A stretch of DNA of 64,000 nucleotides. Origin: Bacteroidetes bacterium SW_9_63_38 (GTDB taxonomy: Bacteria; Bacteroidota; Rhodothermia; Rhodothermales; Salinibacteraceae). The notes below the pieces were generated by a model. It was not told the DNA's origin and did no database searches. It saw only the letters and a program-made list of their open reading frames with translations. The stretch covers positions 1-64,000 of the forward strand of contig PXUA01000015.1 in NCBI GenBank assembly GCA_003022435.1. The letters run 5' to 3'. A program made the position numbers and the translations under genes. Shown piece after piece: positions 1 to 9,219 of the stretch (its first letter is position 1; each line of letters starts with the position of its first letter).

Positions 1-368
1 TTGAGGGAAGAATTGGGCGAATCAGCCCTGATCGGATGCAGCGGATTCGAAGGCGGCTTGCAGAGTGGATTCGAGAAGGGAAGGAAAACTGAATGGGAAC
101 GTTGTGGCCGCATAACACGCCCGCTACAGCTGAAAATGGGCCGGTGCCGCTGTTGCGCGTGGTCAGCCGAACGGGTTCGACTCCGTTGCCTCATAGTGGC
201 GATGCCGGCGAATGGAAACTTCGCGTGCCGATGTCGATCAATCGTATTTGACTCTGTTGAACATTTTCGTTTCCGTTTCAGCTAATTTTTGTCGTTATGC
301 GTAACCGAACGGAAACTGCTCACTGCCGTGTGAAGCACTGCATTCCCAATCCGTAAGCATCGTGAGTC
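1..368. other. Left-edge intergenic region, no gene seen
   Basis: An open frame runs through 1-285, but its translation is rich in Cys and Arg with no recognisable motif, and its composition is unlike the acidic proteins elsewhere in the window. I see no RNA gene here. The stretch presumably holds the promoter of the toxin-antitoxin pair that starts at 369. Confidence 0.5.
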
Positions 369-602
369 ATGCCAAAGACCGTCGAGGCCGTTGTTGACGA
401 CGACGGATACATCCGACTCCCAGACTCAATCTCGCTAAAGCGCGACCAGCGAGTTCTCGTTACGATTCTTGAGGAAGAAGAGGAACGCGCCTCTGAGCCG
501 CAGATTACCGAAACTGCTCTGCTAAGCGAAGAGGCCCTCGCTGAAGACTGGACCCGTGAAGAAGAGGAGGAAGCGTGGGCGCATCTTCAGCCGGATCCGT
601 AG
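369..602 (+). CDS. Antitoxin-like protein of a MazEF-type pair
   Basis: A 77-residue very acidic protein. The N-terminal part (VEAVVDDDGYIRLPDSISL) resembles a small beta-strand DNA-binding or swapped-hairpin antitoxin domain, and the C-terminal 45 residues are Glu-rich, as expected of a toxin-neutralising tail. Its 3' end overlaps the next gene by 28 bases, and that gene encodes a PemK/MazF-like protein. This is the classic antitoxin-first, translationally coupled order. Assignment rests on context and general character; I do not recognise the exact antitoxin family. Confidence 0.65.
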   Translation: MPKTVEAVVDDDGYIRLPDSISLKRDQRVLVTILEEEEERASEPQITETALLSEEALAEDWTREEEEEAWAHLQPDP

Positions 603-916
603 TTCTGGCTCCATTTCCTTTTTCAGATCTGTCGGAGTCAAAACTTCGCCCGGCGGTACTCCTGGCGGAGATCAGTCGTGATGACTTCGTGTGCCGTCAG
701 GTGACGAGCAATCCATATGCGGATCCGAACGCCGTTGAACTCGCGGAGGAAGATTTCACAGAGGGGAGCTTGAGGCGAGTGAGCTACACGCGACCCGGAA
801 AGCTCTCCACGGCAAACCCTCAGCTATTTGAAGGAGTGGTGGGTGTGCTTGAAGACGGTCCGCAGGAAGAAATTGTCAATCGGATTGTCCAGTTTCTCCG
901 AGCTGGACGTTGGTGA
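575..916 (+). CDS. MazF/PemK-family toxin
   Basis: 113 residues starting at a GTG placed just after a GGAGG-like purine run inside the upstream antitoxin gene. The N-terminus carries the family hallmark (GSVVLAPFPFSDLSESKLRP), followed by AVLLAEI and a central VTSNPYADP segment, matching the PemK/MazF SH3-like fold. Family members are sequence-specific mRNA endoribonucleases held inactive by the antitoxin; activity here is inferred. The length is normal for the family and the frame is intact, so the pair looks functional. Confidence 0.85.
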   Translation: MGASSAGSVVLAPFPFSDLSESKLRPAVLLAEISRDDFVCRQVTSNPYADPNAVELAEEDFTEGSLRRVSYTRPGKLSTANPQLFEGVVGVLEDGPQEEIVNRIVQFLRAGRW

Positions 917-1273
917 GCGGGCTCCGCATAACCTCCGCCAGAGGTGACGGAGGGCTGATGCCACCATCAATCGAAATCCATTGGGCGGCTTCGATCTGGC
1001 CGGTTGGAAGTGGCGATGCCGCATTTTGTTTGCTCGTTTGCGGCCACCGACCTCCCGTCTGAAAGGGCAGTTCTCATAGGACCGACATGCTACCCAATTT
1101 TGAACATTACCAGCGGATTCGATACGAGGAAAAGGGGCTCGACGCGTCCTCCCGAGTGGCGAGAGTGGCATCCGCGCTGTGGTGAACGTCTTCCCGGATC
1201 ACTCATTCGACAGTATGGTCTCAGCCCCCGAGAGCCTCGCTCGTTCCCTCCGGTTTCTGCGCACGTCCATCCT
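917..1273. other. Intergenic region, no convincing gene
   Basis: The frame of the downstream gene stays open back to about position 1004, but that part translates to a Pro/Arg/Ser-rich stretch with no similarity to the kinase fold. I therefore treat it as 5' untranslated or intergenic sequence. No structured RNA or repeat was recognised. Confidence 0.45.
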
Positions 1274-1996
1274 ATGCAAACCCTCTACGTTGTCTACCTC
1301 GATCGCCCGCACCTCGGCGACGAGTTGTTCCTGAAATCCCTCGCCCAGTACTTTGCGGAGAGCAAGAGTGGCGAGCCGCCCTGCCTGCTGGTGCACGGCA
1401 GCGGCGAAAAGGTGGAGCGCACCCTCGAATCGAAGGGACACTTTCCGGAGCGGACCGACGGGGTGCTGGAGGTGGAGGGAGAAGACCAGCGTCGGCTCGT
1501 GGAGCGGGCCGTACGCGAGACGAACCAGGAGATCGTGGCGGCCCTGACCGACGAGGTCGTCTCCACCGTGGGCATTCAGGGCGTGGACCGAAATCTGCTG
1601 GGCGTGGAGGCGGACGGGAGCGTTACGGCCTCGAACGTTGGCTGGCTCGCGGCCCTCATCAAGCAGCGGGTGGTGCCGGTTGTGTCGGCCCTCGTTGAAA
1701 CCGATGACGGCACAGTGGAGGAGGTGTGGGCGGCCGATGTGGTCCTGGCGCTCGTGCGGGTGCTCTCCGCCTCGTTCGATCCGGCGATCACCGTTCTGAG
1801 CGGGGCCGACGCCCCCAGTCGTCGCGACAACGGATCGGCTCGAGAAGAAACCTCCATCGACGAGTTCTCGGACGAGGACGGAGCAGAGGTGGCCGCGGTC
1901 AAGCGGATGCATACGGCGGACGTGCCCATTTTTCTCACCAGTGCGCAGGAGCTGCTGGGCGGTGAGGAACCACGCGGAACGCGGCTGGTCGAGTAG
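1274..1996 (+). CDS. Amino-acid-kinase-fold protein (acetylglutamate-kinase-like)
   Basis: 240 residues from the ATG at 1274 (MQTLYVVYLDRPH). The order of motifs is that of the amino-acid kinase fold: a nucleotide-binding LVHGSGEKVE loop near residue 40, a TVGIQGVDRNLLG region, a VVPVVSAL strand, and a C-terminal AAVKRMHTADVPIFLTSAQ segment ending in RGTRLVE. These resemble ArgB-type kinases. The sequence is diverged, the usual HGGG loop reads HGSG, and no arginine biosynthesis gene is adjacent, so the substrate is uncertain. An upstream in-frame extension to 1004 is rejected as non-coding in character. Confidence 0.65.
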   Translation: MQTLYVVYLDRPHLGDELFLKSLAQYFAESKSGEPPCLLVHGSGEKVERTLESKGHFPERTDGVLEVEGEDQRRLVERAVRETNQEIVAALTDEVVSTVGIQGVDRNLLGVEADGSVTASNVGWLAALIKQRVVPVVSALVETDDGTVEEVWAADVVLALVRVLSASFDPAITVLSGADAPSRRDNGSAREETSIDEFSDEDGAEVAAVKRMHTADVPIFLTSAQELLGGEEPRGTRLVE

Positions 1997-2167
1997 TCCT
2001 CGGCTTTCGTCCTTGAACCTTCTGGGAAATTGGCTCACCAAGTTCCCAGCCGATGCCCCCCGTTGGGCTGGTGCTTGACAGCGGCTCAGGGACGCTTTAT
2101 GTTCTGCCGTCAACGATTCACACCTCGCTCTATTTGCACCGAAAAAGTCTATGGAGGCGACACTCGA

Positions 2168-2359
2168 ATGAGTAGTTTTGAAGAACGCTACAGCCAGCTG
2201 AACGATGTTCTGGACGACACCGAAGAGGACCTCATGAAGTTCTATGAGAAGGGCAACAAGGCGGCCGGGACGCGGGCCCGCAAGAGTCTGATGGAACTGA
2301 AGAAGCTCGCTCACGAGATCCGGCAGGAGATCCAGGACATCAAAAACGAAGAGCTCTAA
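2168..2359 (+). CDS. Histone H1-like (Hc1 family) small DNA-binding protein
   Basis: 63 residues from the ATG at 2168, with a GGAGGCGA-type ribosome binding site about 10 bases upstream. The sequence (LMKFYEKGNKAAGTRARKSL, then MELKKLAHEIRQEIQDIKN) follows the pattern of the short Hc1-like proteins common in Bacteroidetes relatives, which are related to the chlamydial histone-like protein. It is predicted to be an alpha-helical hairpin. Chromatin binding is known for the chlamydial protein and inferred here. Unlike classical histone-like proteins it has no long Lys-rich tail. A terminator follows 50 bases downstream, so it is probably monocistronic. Confidence 0.8.
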   Translation: MSSFEERYSQLNDVLDDTEEDLMKFYEKGNKAAGTRARKSLMELKKLAHEIRQEIQDIKNEEL

Positions 2360-2408
2360 CCGTGCCTGCTGCCCCCACCGGCGGCGTTTTCCATACGAGA
2401 GATCGGGA

Positions 2409-2436
2409 GGCTATGCCACTTCGGCATAGCCTTTTC
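2409..2436 (+). terminator. Rho-independent terminator after the Hc1-like gene
   Basis: A perfect 9-bp stem (GGCTATGCC / GGCATAGCC) with a five-base loop is followed directly by TTTTCCTTT. It lies 50 bases past the stop codon of the histone-like gene. Confidence 0.85.
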
Positions 2437-2674
2437 CTTTCGGGATTGAGATTTGTCAAGGGGCCCAGCGATGGAACTGTATTTGCCGATGCTGAAAGTA
2501 GCGCACCCAGTGGGACGCTTCCGTTCGGGTGAGCTCATCATGGATCGGGAAAGGCCGTTACCGGAAAATCACTATCTCTCGAGGAGGGGGGCGTGGGCGC
2601 CCCAATTTTCATACCAGCTCCCACAAGTATTCCGGTGGACACGTCGTTTCTCTCTCACAATCAACACATTTAGC

Positions 2675-3610
2675 ATGACGTTACTACGGACAACCTGCAT
2701 TGCACTGAGCGCACTCGTGCTCACCGCTCTGCTTGGGGCAGGCGCCCGGGCACAGGACGGCACAACCGCTCCTCCCGACACTGCGCAGTGGGAGTACAAT
2801 GCGGACGTGGGCCTGAACGCCTCGCAGGCCGGGTACCGAAACTGGGAGGAGGGAGCCGGAAACAACTCGCTTGCGCTGGCTACCGGCTTCTTCGGGCAGG
2901 CCGAGAAGCGGGGACGGCGCTGGATCCAACTCCACGAGTTGCAGCTTGACTTCGGCGTCGTTGACCAAGAAGAGCAAGAGGTACGGAAGGCGGAAGACCT
3001 CATTCAACTCAACACGAGTCTCCGGTACGACGGGGACGGGTTCTTCAACCAGTTCAATCCGACGATTGCCGGGACCTTCCGGAGCCAGTTTGCGAAGGGA
3101 TTCGACTACACGGAGAATCCTTTCGAGGGGCAGGTGCCGGACGGAGATCCGCGTCTTGACTTGAACGAGCCCGTACAATCCTCCGAGTTTCTGTCGCCGG
3201 CCTTCATCACGGAGTCGATCGGTCTCACCTATGAGCCGTACCGAGATATCACCATCCGACTCGGGGCGGCGTCGAAGCAGACGGTCGTGAACGATCCGGA
3301 CTTTCGGGTTCTGTACGGGGTCGATTCCGACAAGGTGGCGGAGGTGGAAGGCGGTGCCGAGCTCGCCATCTCCGCCAACCGGTTGCTGACCGAAAGCATC
3401 CGCTACCGCTCGCAGTTCAACGCCTTCTACGCGGTCAATCAGACCGAGGACCCGCCCGACGCGCGCTGGCAGAATACCTTTAACCTGCAGGTGAATGACT
3501 GGTTGAGTACAGATCTTGAGTTCGTGGCACTCTTCGACAACGACATCACGGACGCCCTACAGCTGAAGGAGACCATTTCAGTGGGGTTGAACTTCAGCCT
3601 AGATGGATGA
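2675..3610 (+). CDS. DUF3078 family secreted/outer-membrane protein
   Basis: 311 residues from the ATG at 2675, which begins a clear signal peptide (hydrophobic LSALVLTALLGAGARA, cleavage after ARA). The mature part has the DUF3078 pattern of Bacteroidetes and relatives: W-EYNADVGLNASQAGYRNW near the start, an 'NNSLALATGF' strand, and a repetitive beta-strand-rich body ending in an aromatic-free beta strand (ISVGLNFSLDG). The family is thought to form an outer-membrane beta barrel or periplasmic beta-sheet protein of unknown function. The open frame extends upstream to 2453, but only the 2675 start gives a signal peptide. Confidence 0.8.
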   Translation: MTLLRTTCIALSALVLTALLGAGARAQDGTTAPPDTAQWEYNADVGLNASQAGYRNWEEGAGNNSLALATGFFGQAEKRGRRWIQLHELQLDFGVVDQEEQEVRKAEDLIQLNTSLRYDGDGFFNQFNPTIAGTFRSQFAKGFDYTENPFEGQVPDGDPRLDLNEPVQSSEFLSPAFITESIGLTYEPYRDITIRLGAASKQTVVNDPDFRVLYGVDSDKVAEVEGGAELAISANRLLTESIRYRSQFNAFYAVNQTEDPPDARWQNTFNLQVNDWLSTDLEFVALFDNDITDALQLKETISVGLNFSLDG

Positions 3611-3848
3611 GCGGTTCGGGAGGTCCCGGTTCTCCTACCGATCCGTGAGAAAGTACGTAAAGGGTTTCCTCCGGTATGGGGGAGACCGTGTGTAGCTGTA
3701 AGCGAAAACAGAGTGTAGAGACTTGTTCACGTATCGGTAATTGGGGGACCGCGGTGCTGGACTCGGTTGTCCCCCGCGACCACACTCGGTCCGTCTGCGT
3801 ACGGACCCTGTCTGTCACGTACCGTTACGTACCGTTCCACGAACTGGC

Positions 3849-6029
3849 ATGAGTCGTCGCGTCTGGGGGACATACGGGCTTCTCGGGTTTGCCCTGTGGC
3901 CCGTGCCGCTCCTCAATGTTCTTCAGGTGGAATCGGCGGCCGTGGTGGCCTTCGCGGCGTACTTCGTGGCGGGCACGGCGGCCGTCGTCCAGTTTCGGGA
4001 CGGCAAGGCCTCGTTCGGGCGGGTGCTCGGGCGGCAGGAGGCGGCGCTCGTCGTGCCGCTTTTCCTGCTTCTGGTCGCGCAGCTTTGGGCTCCCAACTGC
4101 ACCGTCGGCCAGGGGCTGCTGTTCTACCTGCTGTTTCCGGGGGGGACGGTGGTTGTGGCCGTGGCGGTGGCCTACGCGTTGACGGGACTCCGGCCGGTTC
4201 CGACGATGTCGACGTTGGTTGGGCTTGGACTTGTCGTAAGCGTGGCCGGGCCGCTGTACGACCTCGGCTTTCATCCGCAGTTTTACACCTACAACCACGT
4301 CTTCGGGGGCGTGCTGGGGCCCATTTACGACGAGCAGCTGGCGGTGCGGTCCGGGCTGTTCGTGTTTCGGGGCCTTACGCTCCTGTGGGCGCTTGGGGCT
4401 GCGTGTCTCGGCCGCTGGGGGCGGGGCCGAGGCGATGGGCGTCTGGTGCTCGGCGTGCTGGCGGCGATTGCGGTCGTGTACGCCGGGGCCGTGCCGCTGG
4501 GGATCAACACGTCCGAGGGGAAGATCCAGCGGCGTCTGGGCGGGCACGTGCAGACGGCGCATTTCGACCTCTACTACGACTCCACCCGCCACTCGCGCCG
4601 GGCTGTAGAGGCCCTCGCGGCGGACCACGAGGCCTACTACGTCCAGATCCGCGACCGCTTGGGGCTGTCGGCCGGAGAGGGGCCGGATCGGATTCAGAGC
4701 TACCTGTATCCGAACCCTGACGTGAAGGCCCAGCTCACGGGGGCCCGCACGACGAGTGTCTCGCCCGTGTGGCTGGGGGCTCCGCAGGTGCACCTGCTCC
4801 ACAGCCGGGCCGATGCGAGCCTTGGGCACGAGCTGGCGCACGCGTTCAGTCGGCCGTACGGGCTCCCGGGGCTGCGGGCCTCGTGGAGTCCGGGCCTCGT
4901 GGAGGGCTGGGCGGTGGCCCTGGAGCCGCCGTCTCCGCACCCGTCGTCGCACGATCTGGTGCAGATGGCGAGCACCACGGACACGACCGGCGCGCTCCCA
5001 CTGACAGCCGAGGCGCTGGCGAACCGCCTCACGCCGTGGGGGTTCTGGACGGGGCGCGGCGCGGTGTCGTACGCTGCGATGGGGTCGTTCGTGCAGTATC
5101 TGCTGGATCGTTACGGGCCGGAGCGGCTGCGGCAGGTGTACGCCTGGGGAAATTTTGAGGCCGTCTACGGCCGCTCGTTGGACCGACTGGTGGAGGGATG
5201 GCGGCGATTTCTGGAGGGGAGGCCCTTCGTGGCCCGCGCCGCCCACGAGGTGGTGACCCGTCAGTTTACGCGTCCGTCGCTCTTTGAGACGGACTGTCCG
5301 CACTACGTCCCGCCGCATCGTCGACACCTCCAGGCCGCCCGGCAGGCGAGGCGAGCAGGAGACACGAGTCGCGTCCGTCAGCATCTGGACCAGTCGTTGG
5401 AGGCAGCCCCCCGTTACGGAGCGGCCCACGCCCTGCGGGCCCGGCATCGGCTCGAACAGGGGCGGGCGGCCGCCGTTGTGTCCCAACTGGATACACTTCG
5501 CACGACCCGCCGCTCGGCGCTCCTGCAGCGAGTGCTCGCTGACGCGCTCGTGCTGGAGGGGCGGACCGCCGCGGCTCGGCGGCACTACCGACGGGCGCGG
5601 GCGCTGCTGCCGCGCTACGCCCACGACGGACGGACCCGGCTGTTGCTCCGGCTGCTGGTGGCGGACCGGCCCGCTGTCGTTCGGATCCTCGTGGGCCCGA
5701 GGGCTGCGGCCGCGCAGGCACAAGAACTGGCCTCCGTTGCGGCCGCGCCCGCCACTCGGGCGTGGCAGGCGCTCCGCTGGATCGACGCGCACCGGTACGC
5801 CCGCGCCGATTCGGCGTGGCGCCAGATGGACCGTCCCGACGGAGCCACATGGTCGACAAGCGAACGCTCGGCGGTTGCGCTGCAATGGCGAGCGTGGCGG
5901 GCGGAGGCGGCCCATCGGGCCGGGCGAGTCGCGGCGGCTCGGGCGCAGTTTCAGGCAGTGGCCGCGGCGGTCCAACGTCATGGGGCGCAGGCGTGGGCCC
6001 GTGCGCTCAGGGCCTGGGCCAAGCGGTAA
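3849..6029 (+). CDS. Integral membrane gluzincin metallopeptidase with C-terminal TPR region
   Basis: 726 residues. The first 230 contain six or seven hydrophobic segments. Next comes a soluble domain with a zinc-peptidase signature: HELAH near residue 327, and about 20 residues later LVEGWAVALE, whose Glu fits the third zinc ligand of gluzincins (peptidase MA-like). From about residue 480 the sequence is Ala/Arg-rich helical hairpins typical of tetratricopeptide repeats (AARQARRAGDTSRVRQHLDQ and similar). The N-terminal membrane part plus TPR tail suggests a membrane-anchored envelope protease or scaffold; the substrate is unknown. The long frame on the opposite strand is a GC-driven shadow. 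Confidence 0.75.
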   Translation: MSRRVWGTYGLLGFALWPVPLLNVLQVESAAVVAFAAYFVAGTAAVVQFRDGKASFGRVLGRQEAALVVPLFLLLVAQLWAPNCTVGQGLLFYLLFPGGTVVVAVAVAYALTGLRPVPTMSTLVGLGLVVSVAGPLYDLGFHPQFYTYNHVFGGVLGPIYDEQLAVRSGLFVFRGLTLLWALGAACLGRWGRGRGDGRLVLGVLAAIAVVYAGAVPLGINTSEGKIQRRLGGHVQTAHFDLYYDSTRHSRRAVEALAADHEAYYVQIRDRLGLSAGEGPDRIQSYLYPNPDVKAQLTGARTTSVSPVWLGAPQVHLLHSRADASLGHELAHAFSRPYGLPGLRASWSPGLVEGWAVALEPPSPHPSSHDLVQMASTTDTTGALPLTAEALANRLTPWGFWTGRGAVSYAAMGSFVQYLLDRYGPERLRQVYAWGNFEAVYGRSLDRLVEGWRRFLEGRPFVARAAHEVVTRQFTRPSLFETDCPHYVPPHRRHLQAARQARRAGDTSRVRQHLDQSLEAAPRYGAAHALRARHRLEQGRAAAVVSQLDTLRTTRRSALLQRVLADALVLEGRTAAARRHYRRARALLPRYAHDGRTRLLLRLLVADRPAVVRILVGPRAAAAQAQELASVAAAPATRAWQALRWIDAHRYARADSAWRQMDRPDGATWSTSERSAVALQWRAWRAEAAHRAGRVAAARAQFQAVAAAVQRHGAQAWARALRAWAKR

Positions 6030-6160
6030 CGCTAGCCCTGCCGAATCCGTAATGGATTCGATATTACGGCGCCGTCACGGTCTTCGCCCCGACGGCTGAA
6101 CTCCACGTTTCAGCCCCGGTTCACACACAACATGTTCTTCCTACCCCGTCCAATTCCAGC

Positions 6161-7471
6161 ATGCCCATCGTTCCAGCGCGGCTCTGGTTTCTGCTGACCC
6201 TTGTCGTCGTGATGGTCGGGGCCGGAAGCGGGTGCGTGCCGCCGCAGACCGACGACTCGACGACGGAGAAGGCCTCGGGTCCGTCCGGGGGGGCGCTCCG
6301 ACTGGCGGCGCAAGACGCGAAGATCCGCACCGTGCAGCTGTATCGGGGCTCCGACGAGCGGGCGCTGCCGGTCGTCCCCCTGCAATCGCCGGAGGCGCTG
6401 ACGCTGGAGTTCGACCTCCTGAAAGAGGAGGGGCGTCCCCTCTCGGTATACTTCATTCACGCCGACCGGCAGTGGCGACGAGACCTGTCCCCGAATCAGG
6501 TGTTGTCTTCCTATCAGAACGACCGAATTTTCGACTACCAGTCGTCGAGGGGGACCGCGGTGCCCTACGTGCATTACGAGTACCGCTTTCCGAACGACGA
6601 CATCCGGTTCCGCGTGAGTGGCAACTTCATCGTCCGCGTCACGAAGCGGGGGCAGCGCGATTCAGTGCTTTTCGAACAGCCCTTTTTCGTGACCGACGAG
6701 GCCGGACAGCTGGAGGTGGGGGCGGAGGGCATCGCGGTGTCCGGCCAGCGGCAGCAGTCCGTCCGCCCGAAGGTCCGATTCAGTCCGCCTGCGGCGCTTC
6801 GCGGCGATCCGTTCGGGTATGCCGTCTGCTTCGTCCAGAACGGGCACCTCCCGGACGCGCGGTGTCGGGATGAGCCCACGCTGGCCCGGCAGCCGCAGCT
6901 CTCGTTTGAATTGGAGCAGGAGCGGGCGTTTGCCCCGATCACGGCCAACTACACCCTGGATCTGAGCAATCTGCGTTCCACCAATACCATCGAACGACTG
7001 GACGCTACGCGCACGCCGGTCCGGGCACTGCTTGCGCCAGACTACGCCGAGTTGGCCGCGCCAACCCGCGGTTCTCCGCTCAACGGCCGGATCGTCGTGC
7101 AGGACGCCGTGGACGGTCGGGCCAGCCCGGACGTGTCCGCCGAGTACGTCGAGACGACGTTTGCCTTCGTACCGCCGAGCGACCGACGCCTGTCGGGCAA
7201 CGTAGTGGTCGCGGGCAGCTTTTCGGGCATGGACCCGTCTCGCGGAACGACGATGACTTGGCGCCCGGGCGCGGGGCGGTACGAGGGAACCGTCCTCCTG
7301 AAGCAGGGGCGCTACGGGTATTTCTACAGTGGAACGGATCCGACCCTTCGAGAGACCATCCGACGGACGCAGCCGCTTCGGCGTAGCACCTACACGACCT
7401 TCGTGTACTACCGAGATCCAAGCCTGGGAACCGACCGTCTTCTCCGGGTCGGGCGCGTTGAGGCGCGATAA
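6161..7471 (+). CDS. DUF5103 lipoprotein, type IX secretion plug-like
   Basis: 436 residues with a lipoprotein signal peptide: a hydrophobic core (FLLTLVVVMVGAG) ending in a GSGC lipobox near residue 26. The body matches the DUF5103/type IX secretion plug protein pattern, with IRTVQLYRGSDERALPVVPL, then VYFIHADRQWRRDLSPNQVL, then PYVHYEYRFPNDDIRFRVSGN. Related proteins (PorV-associated plug) bind the SprA translocon in Bacteroidetes. No other type IX component lies nearby, so the role is inferred from the family only. A 130-base gap separates it from the membrane peptidase upstream. Confidence 0.75.
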   Translation: MPIVPARLWFLLTLVVVMVGAGSGCVPPQTDDSTTEKASGPSGGALRLAAQDAKIRTVQLYRGSDERALPVVPLQSPEALTLEFDLLKEEGRPLSVYFIHADRQWRRDLSPNQVLSSYQNDRIFDYQSSRGTAVPYVHYEYRFPNDDIRFRVSGNFIVRVTKRGQRDSVLFEQPFFVTDEAGQLEVGAEGIAVSGQRQQSVRPKVRFSPPAALRGDPFGYAVCFVQNGHLPDARCRDEPTLARQPQLSFELEQERAFAPITANYTLDLSNLRSTNTIERLDATRTPVRALLAPDYAELAAPTRGSPLNGRIVVQDAVDGRASPDVSAEYVETTFAFVPPSDRRLSGNVVVAGSFSGMDPSRGTTMTWRPGAGRYEGTVLLKQGRYGYFYSGTDPTLRETIRRTQPLRRSTYTTFVYYRDPSLGTDRLLRVGRVEAR

Positions 7472-7503
7472 AAAAGCTGCCCCGTCCCCTTGGACGAGGC
7501 AGC
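7471..7503 (-). terminator. Rho-independent terminator of the first cold-shock gene
   Basis: A 12-bp stem with one mismatch (GCTGCCCCGTCC / GGACGAGGCAGC) and a four-base loop. Read on the minus strand it is followed by a run of T (the A-run at 7471-7475). It lies about 20 bases past the cold-shock stop codon and may also stop transcription from the convergent lipoprotein gene. Confidence 0.8.
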
Positions 7504-7522
7504 CTGAAGGAGACGGATGGGA

Positions 7523-7738
7523 CTAGCCGATGACCACGACATCCTGGGCGTTGGGCCCCTTGTCGGTATGACCGACGGTGAACTCCACCCGGTCATCCTC
7601 CTCAAGACTCTTAAAGCCCTCGGTGTCGATTTCGCTGTAGTGGACGAACAGGTCCTCGCCGCCTTCTTCCGGGACGATGAAGCCGTATCCCTTTTCGTTG
7701 CTGAACCACTTAACGGTTCCGGTCTGTCGCTCTGCCAT
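7523..7738 (-). CDS. Cold shock domain protein (CspA family)
   Basis: 71 residues with both RNA-binding motifs of the cold shock domain: [15 protein letters not shown] (RNP1 region) and DLFVHYSEI (RNP2 region), ending in [11 protein letters not shown]. It acts as an RNA chaperone or nucleic-acid-binding protein. The start at 7738 gives the usual [12 protein letters not shown]-terminus. A second, more diverged cold-shock gene lies at 58787. Confidence 0.95.
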   Translation of the reverse strand: MAERQTGTVKWFSNEKGYGFIVPEEGGEDLFVHYSEIDTEGFKSLEEDDRVEFTVGHTDKGPNAQDVVVIG

Positions 7739-8078
7739 GGTGCTGCTTGATATTTCGAGATAGAGAAAAACAGGTACACAGCGGCAGAGCATTGTGGAAA
7801 CATCGGCTCACGTCCGCTTGGCGACGCGACCGTAGATGTGAATGAACTGCCACTTTTGTTAGAATACGATGATGAACGGCTCAATGTCAATCCCGTCTGC
7901 ATTCTGATTTCAGTGCCCGCCTCGGCTGTGATATAGAGACGGGCGGCAGAATGGAAACGCCATCATTTTGCGAGAAATGTTGTTCGGATTTCGCCCCCTT
8001 CTTGAACAACCCTGAACCCTGCCGAATTGAGAGCGATGCTCGTACGACGATCTTCTGCCTGGATCCGCCTATGTGCTT
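7739..8078. other. Divergent intergenic region with probable cold-shock leader
   Basis: A 340-base gap between the divergent cold-shock and carboxypeptidase genes. Cold-shock genes often have long, structured 5' leaders, which would lie here on the minus strand. I could not identify a specific conserved cold-box motif. No coding sequence is apparent. Confidence 0.4.
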
Positions 8079-9140
8079 ATGGCCTTTTCACTGACGAGTC
8101 TTGCTGACGATCATCCCTCGTTTCGGACGCACGGGGAAGTGCGGAACGATCTGGAAGCCGCGTGTGCGCGGCATCCCGACGTGGCTGCCCTCCGGGAACT
8201 GGGGCCCAGCGAGGAGGGGAGCATGCTGTACGGGATCACCCTCGGGACGGGGGAGCATCCGGTGAGTCTGATTGCCGGCAACCACGCCGACGAGCCGGTG
8301 GGGCCAGAAACGCTCCGTGCCTTTGTGCTCAACGCCCTCGCGCATCGCAACGAGATGGAGCCCTGGCTTCGGCACTACACGTTCGTGATCGTGCCGCATG
8401 TGAACCCGGATGGGGAGGCCCGCAACCGGGACTGGATCGAGCGGTGGCCGGACGTGACGGCGTATCTCCAGCATGCGGTGCGCGAGACGCCGGGCCGCGA
8501 CCTGGAGTACGGCTACCCGAACATGCGGCCCGAAAATGAGCACGTGTCCGCGTTTCTGCGCGAGCACGGGCCCTACGCGATGCACGCGAGCCTGCACGGC
8601 ATGTCGGCGAGTGAAGGCGCGCTGCTGCTGATTAATCGGGACTGGACCTTTCGCACCCAGTCCCTGCGGGACGAATTCCGGGTGGCCGTCGAAGCTGAGG
8701 GGATGCGTATGCATGATCACAACCGGAAAGGGGAGAAAGGCTTTTTCTGGATTGAGCCGGGATTCCAGACCACCCCGCGGGGCGACGCCATGCGCACCTA
8801 CTTCCGGGCCCAGGACGATCCCGAGACCGCCCGGAAGTTCCACGACAGCTCGATGGAGTTTGTGATGGGGCTCGGCGGCGATCCGCTTGCCCTCGTTACG
8901 GAGCTGCCGCTGTTTTTGGTGGCAAATGAGGACCCGACGCCGGGGCATCCGGACCGGTATTTGGCCCTGCGCGAGCGGCTGCCGACGGCAAAGGCGCGAT
9001 TGCAGCGAGGAGAGGATGTGGACGACTTGTTGGATCCGTTCGACCTTCAGATGGTGCCCCTGAACACGGCCATGCGCCTTCAACTTCAGGCCCTCGAACT
9101 GGGACTGAGCGCCGCCGCGCCTCTAAGCGAGTCTGGATAA
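8079..9140 (+). CDS. M14-family zinc carboxypeptidase
   Basis: 353 residues. The zinc site has the M14 form: GNHADEPVG (HxxE, near residue 68) and a third ligand His in YAMHASLHG near residue 170. The region around VTELPLF could carry the catalytic Glu. The segment IVPHVNPDGEARNRDW is the conserved M14 'NPDG..R.R' motif. There is no signal peptide, so it is probably a cytoplasmic peptidase or amidohydrolase of the succinylglutamate-desuccinylase/AgaR-like branch. A GTG start six bases upstream is an alternative. Confidence 0.85.
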   Translation: MAFSLTSLADDHPSFRTHGEVRNDLEAACARHPDVAALRELGPSEEGSMLYGITLGTGEHPVSLIAGNHADEPVGPETLRAFVLNALAHRNEMEPWLRHYTFVIVPHVNPDGEARNRDWIERWPDVTAYLQHAVRETPGRDLEYGYPNMRPENEHVSAFLREHGPYAMHASLHGMSASEGALLLINRDWTFRTQSLRDEFRVAVEAEGMRMHDHNRKGEKGFFWIEPGFQTTPRGDAMRTYFRAQDDPETARKFHDSSMEFVMGLGGDPLALVTELPLFLVANEDPTPGHPDRYLALRERLPTAKARLQRGEDVDDLLDPFDLQMVPLNTAMRLQLQALELGLSAAAPLSESG

Positions 9141-9219
9141 ATTTGTCGGGGCAGAAGAGCATGTACGAACGCATTGTTTCCGGCGCAAACAGACATTGCA
9201 ATTATGCACGGCATGATCC

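Noticed and set aside
1-285. 94-residue open frame at the left edge
   Set aside because: Cys/Arg-rich translation with no motif, no ribosome binding site, and no acidic bias like the genuine proteins.
3825-5981. 718-residue open frame on the minus strand opposite the membrane peptidase
   Set aside because: Arg/Pro-rich shadow of a high-GC gene; the plus strand encodes recognisable membrane, HELAH and TPR sequence.
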